Shown here one piece after another: positions 8,501-14,242 of a stretch of 37,723 nt of DNA. A program made the position numbers and the translations under genes. The notes beneath the pieces were generated by a model. The model was not told the DNA's origin. It did no database searches and worked only from the letters and a program-made list of their open reading frames with translations. Source of the DNA: JAGLQA01 sp023135565 (GTDB taxonomy: Bacteria > Acidobacteriota > Aminicenantia > UBA2199). Every line of letters starts with the position of its first letter. Within the stretch, counting starts at the first letter, position 1. The stretch is taken from contig DAOWCY010000053.1 of the NCBI GenBank assembly GCA_030639305.1, positions 1-37,723 on the forward strand, in the 5' to 3' direction.

Positions 8501-9305
8501 CGATGGTAGAATAATTTACCAGGTCAACATTGTAACCGATGCTTTCTTTCCAGGTTACGAAGTCGCTCATGTTGGTCATGAAGCTGGTATAGCTGACAAT
8601 CAGCATATTGCCGATAGAGTCGCCCAGCGTGGTGTACTTTTCGATGGCCTGGGAAAAGTTGATGAACTGGCGTGAATACACATTCCTGAACTCGGTACTC
8701 AACTTATCGAGGGGCTGAGCCCGGGTTAAGACGTTCTTGCCCACTTTGCCGGTATCGAACACCCGGACCACTATCTTTTTGTAAACCCGCAGAACTTTGG
8801 TAACCGGGTTATATTGGATAGGATATACGCGCACAGCCTGGCCGCGAAAATCCCTGGCGATATAGGGAGTGCCTAATTGGGCCACTTTCGTGGGATAGAA
8901 AGAATCGACGTCGTACTCGGGGCCATATTCGTAAGGTATCCCGGCAGGATCGATATTCCTGGTCAGGTTTCCCTTTGAAGGAGCCAGCCTGACGTTGGGG
9001 ATATCGACAAAGATGGAGTTGATAACCTTAACTTTCATCTTTGCCGCATCCGGGATCAATACCGAAGCGCTGAGAATCGGTAAAGCAGGGGCGCCTTTTT
9101 TCAAAGTTTTACCCGCTTTGGGAATGATTAATTCCACTGCTTTTCCACGCGGAGTCTGAACTTTCTTAAAATTATAATCTGTAAGTTTAAACTTTAAGAC
9201 CGTTTCATTATCCGTCGCGGATACAAGAGCAGCGCCATTAGCGGCAAAAGCCGCCGTAACACATACTACCAGTAAGAGTGATAGGATTAACTTTAGTTTT
9301 CTCAT
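5580..9305 (-). CDS. Secreted gingipain-like C25 peptidase with PKD, GEVED and MAM-like domains
   Basis: This 1,241-residue exported cysteine protease has a signal peptide (1-22) and a propeptide-like region (about 30-225). The caspase-fold C25 catalytic domain (about 230-555) carries His425 in WYCGHG and Cys459 in FSVACVVGNF, the same order and spacing as in gingipains. Three PKD domains follow (about 572-652, 657-738, 887-969), with a GEVED domain (about 745-880, containing FTYGEVEDYTV) between the second and third. Two homologous about 130-residue MAM-like repeats end the protein, each with KFYWKVSSE, YDYLRFYIDG and SGSDxGWVDK. The C-terminus is the last repeat itself, with no recognisable type IX secretion signal domain. 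AAGGAGG precedes the ATG at 9305, and a strong terminator follows. It probably degrades extracellular protein. Substrate specificity is unknown. Confidence 0.92.
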   Translation of the reverse strand: MRKLKLILSLLLVVCVTAAFAANGAALVSATDNETVLKFKLTDYNFKKVQTPRGKAVELIIPKAGKTLKKGAPALPILSASVLIPDAAKMKVKVINSIFVDIPNVRLAPSKGNLTRNIDPAGIPYEYGPEYDVDSFYPTKVAQLGTPYIARDFRGQAVRVYPIQYNPVTKVLRVYKKIVVRVFDTGKVGKNVLTRAQPLDKLSTEFRNVYSRQFINFSQAIEKYTTLGDSIGNMLIVSYTSFMTNMSDFVTWKESIGYNVDLVNYSTIGSAAALKTYVANYYNSNGLTFLLLVGDNAQVPVSSTSNGDSDNNYGYIVGGDHYLDIFVGRFSAENTGHVDTQVDRTIHYEQDVLSSATFFRHAIGMASNEGPGHNNEYDATHMNYILSDLSGDGYTTHTNYQDGGSTSALSTLINNGAGTMWYCGHGSNTSWSCGWSFTNTNVDALTNVGELPAIFSVACVVGNFKSITCFCEAWQRATGGGSPTGSVVHAGSTINQSWTPPMDAQDEMCDILITSRRTFGGCFVNGMFKMIDINGANGEDMADTWTCFGDASVQLRTPGTPDGPTPSTPDPPVADFTGSPTSLMAGGSVDFSDTSTNSPTSWSWSFTGGTPSSSTAQDPTVTYNSAGSFTVELTATNAAGNDTETKVSYITAAAMQAPVANFTGSPTTIYEGGTVNFTDTSTNSPTSWAWTFSGGSPSSSTAQNPSVTYSTAGTYTVSLTASNSTGSDGETKTDYITVQVQPISYCASQGNDYSYEWIAGVNVGDIANSSGAAGYTDFTSITGSLTAGANAGVSLTPGFASSSYSEYWIIWIDYNADGDFTDSGEQVFSGNGTSTVSGSFTVQAGASGITRMRVSMKYNAAPTSCETFTYGEVEDYTVNITGAVPQPPVAGFTASSTTINEGQSVTFTDTSTENPTSWSWTFEGGTPATSTAQNPTVTYNTAGAYNVTLTAANAYGSDDEVKVDYITVNVVSADEIADAVDNGSLTFTKSGSADWYKDTGVYYYDGDSAGSGAITHNQSTTIETSVTVGSTQAVKFYWKVSSETNYDYLRFYIDGVEQTTIAGTVDWTQVAYNIGAGTHTLKWSYTKDGSVSSGSDRGWVDKLEITAPAADAIAEAVDYPALTFSLSGNGDWFPQTTTTYFDGDAAESANIVDSQTTTMETTISGKTSVKFYWKVSSESNYDYLRFYIDGVEQDSISGTVNWAQKTYTVSSGAHTLKWSFTKDGSVSSGSDCGWVDKVELQ

Positions 9306-9456
9306 GTTGAAAACCTCCTTTAATTTTTATTCTTTTTTTGGGGGGATAGATTGGTATTGGTGGGGAAGCGAAACAAAAACCTATAAAACTGTCATGTTCA
9401 TTTACCATTACCATACCACTTAAAGTGTAAACTAAAAAATAAAGAAATCAATCCAT

Positions 9457-9536
9457 CATTAGTTGTATTTTTGGTTGTATAGGACGTTTCTATATATAGA
9501 ACTAAAGTCCTATTTTTGTATAGGTCTAAAGTTCTA
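9457..9536 (-). promoter_or_regulatory. Upstream regulatory element of the C25 peptidase, with two dyads
   Basis: The segment 9457-9480 is a near-identical copy of 5250-5273. Beyond it lie two related 16-bp partial dyads, TAGAACTAAAGTCCTA (9497-9512) and TAGGTCTAAAGTTCTA (9521-9536), 24 bases apart start to start. The dyads resemble the general form of NarL/LuxR-class sites such as the DosR box (GGGACTWWWGTCCC). That resemblance is a pattern only. The element is about 150-230 bases upstream of the peptidase start. Confidence 0.45.
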
Positions 9537-9888
9537 TTCCTGGGAGAAAACGGCCTGGGAAGCGGTGCTGCGGAGCGCCGACGGATAGGGCTGATAAGGG
9601 GCTTTTGGATAACAAAAAGTCATGGGGTTTTCCTTCGAGATTCGGTGTTCGGTGTTTTTTTTGGTTTGGCCCCCGGCAGAACCGTAAGAGTTCGCGAATG
9701 CCCGTTTGCTGGACGCCGAAAGCTGAAGGCTGTACCACGTAGTGGGATGGGGTGTATTAGCTCCATCAAAAAGCTTGTTTTCCTAACTAACTTTCACGAA
9801 ATATTAATAAAAAGTTGACGGATTTCAAAAATCTTTTTGGAAAATCGAGCGATTTAGTATAAAATATAAGTGGAAGCAAAATATGAAT
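9537..9888. other. Gene-free stretch with degraded repeat fragments
   Basis: I see no credible gene here. A fragment matching the B end of the repeat family (TTTGGCCCCCGGCAG, 9664-9678) and GC-rich CCGAA-type words suggest decayed repeat copies. AT-rich sequence at 9830-9880 probably contains the promoter of the next gene, but no clear -35/-10 pair can be assigned. Confidence 0.4.
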
Positions 9889-9901
9889 AAGGAGTAAGCC
9901 G

Positions 9902-10138
9902 ATGTTGAGAACATATAGGGCGCTTTTAAAAAGGGATAAGTTAAAATGGGTGGATGAAGTCCCTGGAAATTTATCTAAAGACAAGGGCGCTTTTGTTTTT
10001 GTCACTATCTTAGACAAAGACATGCCGGGCAGCGCAGGTAAAGATTCTTTAGTTGAATTCTTTAAAAGCTCACTTCTTTATGATTCCCAATTGGATTTGA
10101 AGCGGGATACGGATTTTGGCAGAGAGGTTGAGCTTTGA
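9902..10138 (+). CDS. Small antitoxin-like protein, orphan
   Basis: This 78-residue acidic protein has the layout of short antitoxin-like proteins that precede PIN or MazF toxins: an N-terminal 'TYRALLKRDKLKWVDEVP' strand pattern followed by a 'VFVTILD' strand. I recognise the pattern, not a named family. AAGGAG lies seven bases before the ATG, which supports translation. No toxin follows on the same strand. The next gene is a frameshifted PIN on the opposite strand. It may be a lone antitoxin left after toxin loss, or an unrelated small protein. Confidence 0.6.
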   Translation: MLRTYRALLKRDKLKWVDEVPGNLSKDKGAFVFVTILDKDMPGSAGKDSLVEFFKSSLLYDSQLDLKRDTDFGREVEL

Positions 10139-10197
10139 GCTAAAAAATTAGTCTATCCCTTTTTTTCTCCATATAGGAAATTCAGGTTATTAACCGT

Positions 10198-10589
10198 TCA
10201 AAGTAGAGGGTTTATAATTTCCAATTTGTCTTTTACTTTTAATTGGTGCTGCAAATCTTCGGAATAGAGATAGATGCATTCATTCTCTAAAGCAGATGCA
10301 ACGATAATACTGTCCCAATAAGAAATACTATAATTATCCCTGATGGAACATGCATCCCGGTAACCTGCAAAATCCCATTTAAAACTTTGTCACGTATAAT
10401 AGATTCGTCGATCTTATATTTTCTTTTTAGAACCCAATGAAATTCATTTAGAACCTGGATAGACGTCAAAATTTTAGACCGACTGGTTAAATCTTCAAGA
10501 AAACGTGTGATTTTGGTTTTCTTTTTTTCTTTTTCCGATTCTACAAAGGCATATATCCAGATATTGCTATCTATAAAGGAGTTAAACAT
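10198..10589 (-). pseudogene. Frameshifted PIN-domain toxin (VapC-like)
   Basis: The first frame from ATG 10589 gives the start of a PIN ribonuclease: FIDSNIWIYA with the first metal-binding Asp, and QVLNEFHWVL with the conserved Glu. After about ILQVTG (near 10360) this frame loses similarity and runs to a stop at 10287. The neighbouring frame then continues the same family: NYSISYWDSIIVASAL with the third Asp, YSEDLQ, and an ending LEIINPLL with a stop at 10198-10200. A single indel between about 10345 and 10375 rejoins the halves into a normal PIN of about 130 residues. The start overlaps the end of the ParB-like gene by 8 bases, so they were co-translated. It is either a recent knockout, a sequencing error, or a frameshift site. 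Confidence 0.8.
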
Positions 10590-11784
10590 CCCGGTAGATT
10601 TCCTCTCTGTTGAATTCCCGGTATTCTCTTACTTTAATGGGTTTATAGAATTCTTCGGGCAGTTTCAACGTATCCATGGGGCGATTTTTTTTTCTTTCCA
10701 TTTCGGTATGTAAATCATAAGCGATATTCGCTATACTTGCCGCTATTCTCAACAAAGATTCAGAGCCGTCATACCCTTCGGTCACCAGCCCTTTTGCTTT
10801 GACTAAACTTCTTTTGGCTTGTAACAGTTCTTCTTCAAAAAGGTTGGAAACAGGTCTGGTTAATTCGAACGCATTTTCCAGGGACTCACCGTCTCTTAAG
10901 GCGGCAAGCGCTTCCCTGTTTTGTACGATAGCATCCAATTGACTTAGGTGGGGATTCTGTGATCTAACCTTAGGCTCGATATCCTCTTTTTTACTGCCGA
11001 AGAACCACCTGCATAATTCTCCTAATTCTTTGATTTTATTTTTCGACACAGGCTCTTTTGCATCTTCATCCTCATCTCCGAGGTTGAGAAATTCACAGGT
11101 GCCTGGATACTGCAAACCGGTGTATATATACAAAAATGCGAAATGGTTTCTTTTAATATCATCCCGGGAAAAAACCTTTTCTTTTTCCGCTTGTTCAAGC
11201 ACCATCAGGCTGCGATAAAGACGCTGTGAGGTTTTATGAGTGTCGCCGATCTGGAAGGCGATCCGGTCGAGCGGGATACTAAAATCATTATGCACCTGGG
11301 CAATGTATCTCGCTTTTGCATAGCTATTCCATTTGGCAGGGCCATTGACATGTTTAAAGCCGATATACCGCCATGCCGCTTCCCTGGAGGCTACCACTAC
11401 AGGCACTTCCCGGATTTTTTCTTTAATTTCCGGGTCTACATCCGGGATTTTGACGCTGAATGATAGGGGATTTAATATAACCTTTATCGCAGCCAATCTC
11501 CTATTGCCTTCGATAACGATATTCCGGCCTTTTTCCCGGGTAACGATTAAAGGCTCATTTCTAAAATACCCACTGGCCGCAATAGATAATACCAGTTCTC
11601 GCACATCCATAACTTCCCAGAGAATCTCTATAATTTGTTCAGCGGTAGTCCGCTCATTTATTTCACTAAATTCCACCAGCCTGGGATTACGGATGTTGAA
11701 ACAAAGTTCCGAAACCGGCATCTCTTTAAATTTACCGATGTCGAGAAAAAGTTCGGATACCGGCATGTCTTTAAGTTTATCCAT
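10582..11784 (-). CDS. ParB/Srx-fold protein with an antitoxin-like tail
   Basis: This 400-residue cytoplasmic protein has a ParB-type N-terminal domain with the signature IVIEGNRRLAAIK (about residues 88-100). Such domains bind DNA or nucleotides, and in accessory islands they often accompany methylases or toxins. The first 35 residues contain an internal duplication (KDMPVSELFLDI then KEMPVSELCFNI). The last 30 residues (from MDTLKLPEEFYKPI to NREEIYRDV) resemble free-standing short antitoxins that precede PIN toxins. The gene ends inside the start of a PIN gene, so the tail may be a fused or read-through antitoxin. AAGGAG precedes ATG 11784. A promoter lies at 11923-11951, with a methylase remnant in the leader. 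Its function in this cell is unknown. Confidence 0.75.
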   Translation of the reverse strand: MDKLKDMPVSELFLDIGKFKEMPVSELCFNIRNPRLVEFSEINERTTAEQIIEILWEVMDVRELVLSIAASGYFRNEPLIVTREKGRNIVIEGNRRLAAIKVILNPLSFSVKIPDVDPEIKEKIREVPVVVASREAAWRYIGFKHVNGPAKWNSYAKARYIAQVHNDFSIPLDRIAFQIGDTHKTSQRLYRSLMVLEQAEKEKVFSRDDIKRNHFAFLYIYTGLQYPGTCEFLNLGDEDEDAKEPVSKNKIKELGELCRWFFGSKKEDIEPKVRSQNPHLSQLDAIVQNREALAALRDGESLENAFELTRPVSNLFEEELLQAKRSLVKAKGLVTEGYDGSESLLRIAASIANIAYDLHTEMERKKNRPMDTLKLPEEFYKPIKVREYREFNREEIYRDV

Positions 11785-11795
11785 AATTTACTCCT

Positions 11796-11873
11796 TCATC
11801 TCCCCTCTGGCGGGAAATCGGAGAGAACGCCTTTCCCTCCTGGATATCTTAATGGACTGTATGTTGGATTCAT
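11796..11873 (-). pseudogene. N-terminal remnant of a D12-class DNA adenine methyltransferase
   Basis: The frame from ATG 11873 encodes 25 residues beginning MNPTYSPLRYPGGKG, followed by VLSDF. SPLRYPGGK is the N-terminal AdoMet-binding signature of Dam/D12-class N6-adenine methyltransferases. The frame then hits a stop 9 bases before the ParB-like ATG. The remaining roughly 250 residues are missing, so this looks like an internal deletion that left the promoter and start. A chance match is possible for so short a segment, but its position at the head of the operon supports it. Confidence 0.6.
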
Positions 11874-11922
11874 CTTTTCACCAGCCGCTACGATAGATTT
11901 TATGTCTTTTTACCATAGATTA

Positions 11923-11951
11923 ATTATAATATAGTTTTTCCCGTAATTCAA
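11923..11951 (-). promoter_or_regulatory. Promoter of the ParB-like/PIN operon
   Basis: On the minus strand, -35 TTGAAT (11951-11946), a 17-base spacer and a perfect -10 TATAAT (11928-11923). The predicted start is at about 11916, which leaves a leader of about 130 bases containing the methylase remnant. Confidence 0.6.
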
Positions 11952-11984
11952 TAGCGTGTTCAACTTTGCGTCGATTCCAGCGCC

Positions 11985-11999
11985 GGGCCTTTGCCACGG
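11985..11999. repeat. Left direct repeat flanking the DUF488 cassette
   Basis: The 15-base GGGCCTTTGCCACGG is repeated exactly at 13844-13858 in the same orientation. The two copies bracket the two-gene DUF488 cassette (12041-13746), 42 and 98 bases outside it. Confidence 0.6.
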
Positions 12000-12040
12000 G
12001 TTCACCAAACCTTTCCGCCATCTACCCGACAATTCTTATA

Positions 12041-12868
12041 CTAAAAAGTAAAATCAAAACTCTTCTGTATTACTTTCGGAGGATGAAACGTGCCGATGAT
12101 AACGAAAGGATTCTTTGCCCAACTATGATATCGACGTGTGGTGCCGAGAAAAAAATATAAGTCTTTCTTTAAAACAAATTCATCAAAATACTTTTGCTTC
12201 ACTTTCTTTAATGCTTCTTGTTCACTCCCAGATGTCCGTATGCAATTCCAATACAGTTGTCCTACTTCCCAATCTTCCAGCATCATTCTCGATCTTTGCC
12301 CTTTTGCATCTTTAAAAATATAAAAAAACCTGTAGGGCAATTTGGGCATAACTTTAAAATCCTTTATAAATCCTTCCGGCTCAAAAAGCAGTCCCTGCCT
12401 TAAATCCATTAATACGCTTTCTAATTTTTTCGGGTCCCACTCTCTTTCAACTTCTTCCCAGACAAAATCAAATACTTCGTTGGGTTTGAACGTTGCCAGC
12501 GATAGTTCATTCGCTTTCGCTTTATCGATCAGCACCGCCATGTTTTCATAAACACTATCTTTAAGGACTAATCTTTTTCTTGTTTCCCACTGATCTTTGG
12601 TATCTACTTTCTCAAGAGTTTCAATATCCCATCTTGTGGGTTTGAAACTCTCCGGCCTGGGATCATCCGTATTCTTAGTAAGAGGCAATTCAATCCAGGT
12701 ATATTTAGCAAACCTCTTGAATTGCTCGAATCTTCTAAAAGGTATCGGGTATATCCTGACCCATGAACCATCCTCTCTTATCCCGGCGGTGCAAACAAGT
12801 TCTCCATATTTTTCCGAAATCGTGGGGTAAGTTTTCACTGTGATAAGGACTTTCTCTCTTTCGCTCAT
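12041..12868 (-). CDS. Conserved hypothetical protein paired with DUF488
   Basis: This 275-residue soluble protein begins EREKVLITVKTYPTISEKYGELVCTAGI and continues with GSWVRIYPIPFRRFEQFKR. I recognise it only as a hypothetical protein that can accompany DUF488 proteins in accessory regions, and I cannot assign an activity. A middle segment is rich in charged residues, and the end has GTTRRYHSWAKNPFVIIGTF, a conserved-looking motif. The start at 12868 overlaps the DUF488 stop in an ATGA arrangement, so translation is probably coupled. An in-frame upstream extension to 12937 is only the overlapping frame of the DUF488 gene. It ends in a short gene-free gap before the next operon. It may be the toxin or effector of the pair (inference). 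Confidence 0.75.
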   Translation of the reverse strand: MSEREKVLITVKTYPTISEKYGELVCTAGIREDGSWVRIYPIPFRRFEQFKRFAKYTWIELPLTKNTDDPRPESFKPTRWDIETLEKVDTKDQWETRKRLVLKDSVYENMAVLIDKAKANELSLATFKPNEVFDFVWEEVEREWDPKKLESVLMDLRQGLLFEPEGFIKDFKVMPKLPYRFFYIFKDAKGQRSRMMLEDWEVGQLYWNCIRTSGSEQEALKKVKQKYFDEFVLKKDLYFFLGTTRRYHSWAKNPFVIIGTFHPPKVIQKSFDFTF

Positions 12869-13746
12869 AACTCGATGATAGGTAAATCCCGGTCGAAAAG
12901 CCGGACAACTGCCTCCGCAGCCCGCGTCCGGTGACAATAAGCAGGCAGCTTCTCAAAACAAGTAAGCCCAACCCGGTTGTTTTCAAGTAATAATTCATAT
13001 ATTATCTTTAAAAGATTAGAACTGCTGCTCAACACTTCTTTTTCATACAGGTCGAAGAGGCGGTTATAATCTTCCAAATCATGCAAATCCTTCCGTTTCT
13101 CGCCTACTATTCCCAATCCGGGGATATGCCTGTATTCTATGCCGACGGTTTCTAAGGCCCTGCTCATGGTTTTTTTAGAAAAACCGTATTTCCTGCTGAT
13201 AGGGTTTTTCCTTACGTCGCACAGGATTTTTACATCGTTTTTAATGAGGCAATTTATATATTCTTCTATGCTTCTCGATTCATAACCGATCGTATAAATC
13301 GCCCTCATATCGTTTTGCGGCATACAGGCTTTTATTTGCGAGATTTCCGGCGCACTTAAAACCTCATTTAGAATTTCGCTGTTCACCGCATAATAAGGAT
13401 ACTTCAAATAGGTATACCTGATTAGTTCTTGCTTTTGAAGATGTGCGAATCCTTTTTTTATTTTTGTTATTAGCGACCTGTTTTCCCGGGGCAGCATAAA
13501 ATAGAATCCTTTCTGATCTTCAGATAAAACCCATTCATCGGAATCTTTTAGGATTCCTCTTTCGATTAGTTTTCTTTTATCTGCATAGGCATTAAAAGAG
13601 AAGCAGCCATATTTATAGGGAACAAAATGATAGCTTTTTTTATCCTGGTATCTTGTCAGCAGGAAAAGATATTTCATCATTTCCGTGTTAGACAATTCTC
13701 CCAATTCTTCCAGCAGAGCTAACAGGAGTATTTGTCTTTTTAGCAT
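12865..13746 (-). CDS. Panacea-like/DUF488 two-domain protein
   Basis: This is a 293-residue protein. The N-terminal half (about 1-145) is helical with YHFVPYKYGCFSFNAY and LIERGIL, the pattern of Panacea/SocA-like antitoxin domains. The C-terminal half is a DUF488 domain: MRAIYTIGYESRSIEEY, LCDVRKNPISRKYGFSK, YRHIPGLGI, and LTCFEKLPAYCHRTRAAE with the conserved Cys and His. The start is uncertain. ATG 13746 is given here; TTG 13770 is in frame, with GGAAG 11 bases before it. The stop overlaps the partner ATG. The pair is flanked by 15-bp direct repeats and a tandem array lies just upstream. DUF488 domains have no settled biochemical role. The Panacea link suggests a toxin-antitoxin or defence setting (inference). 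Confidence 0.75.
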   Translation of the reverse strand: MLKRQILLLALLEELGELSNTEMMKYLFLLTRYQDKKSYHFVPYKYGCFSFNAYADKRKLIERGILKDSDEWVLSEDQKGFYFMLPRENRSLITKIKKGFAHLQKQELIRYTYLKYPYYAVNSEILNEVLSAPEISQIKACMPQNDMRAIYTIGYESRSIEEYINCLIKNDVKILCDVRKNPISRKYGFSKKTMSRALETVGIEYRHIPGLGIVGEKRKDLHDLEDYNRLFDLYEKEVLSSSSNLLKIIYELLLENNRVGLTCFEKLPAYCHRTRAAEAVVRLFDRDLPIIEL

Positions 13747-13843
13747 CGTTTCGTTTTCCCGGTTTGTCAAGTTTTATTTTACTTCCTTTTTCACCAAAAA
13801 GCAACTCACAAACCTCCGTTTCATCTCTTTTACATGCTGCAGC

Positions 13844-13858
13844 GGGCCTTTGCCACGG
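13844..13858. repeat. Right direct repeat flanking the DUF488 cassette
   Basis: An exact second copy of GGGCCTTTGCCACGG (first copy 11985-11999), lying at the edge of the 21-bp tandem array. Confidence 0.6.
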
Positions 13859-13875
13859 CTTTTTAACCCGGACAC

Positions 13876-14113
13876 ACAGCTCATTGCCCCTATCTCACTG
13901 CCTTTTCACCCACTTTACACAGCTCATTCACCCTTTCCGCACTGCCTATTGACCCTTCCACACTGCTCATTCACCCTTTCCGCACTACTAATTCATATCT
14001 TCCGCACTGCCGGTTGACCCTTTCCACGGCGTATTGCCCCCTTCCCACGGCAAAACCACACCTTTTCCACGGCTCCCGGACCATTTTTCCACTACCGCTC
14101 CACCCTTTTCCAA
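13876..14113. repeat. Degenerate tandem array, unit about 21 bp
   Basis: About eleven head-to-tail units of 20-22 bp follow the form CACTGCTCATTCACCCTTTC, each ending TTCC(A/G). The best-preserved units lie between 13916 and 14035. The leftmost and rightmost units are diverged. The period equals two helical turns, so the pyrimidine tracts CCCTTTCC all face the same side of the DNA. There are no spacers and no open frame. The array lies between the DUF488 cassette and the VPS10-like gene. It could be an iteron-like binding array or a decayed minisatellite. Confidence 0.7.
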
Positions 14114-14157
14114 CGGACGTGGTGGGGCCCCTGATTTAGAAATTTCCGGGTTGTCTA

Positions 14158-14186
14158 TTGCAATAAACACGCTTTTTCTATAAAAT
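14158..14186 (+). promoter_or_regulatory. Promoter of the VPS10-like gene
   Basis: -35 TTGCAA (14158-14163), a 17-base spacer and -10 TAAAAT (14181-14186). The predicted start is at about 14193, giving a 50-base leader that contains the AAGGAGG before ATG 14243. An in-frame ATG at 14192 coincides with the start of transcription. Confidence 0.5.
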
Positions 14187-14242
14187 ACATTATGAAAAAC
14201 AATCACCGATCTTCATCAAATCATAGTAAGGAGGTAAACTCT

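Noticed and set aside
13876..14113. CRISPR array
   Set aside because: Units follow each other directly with no unique spacers, they are too short and too diverged, and no cas gene is present.
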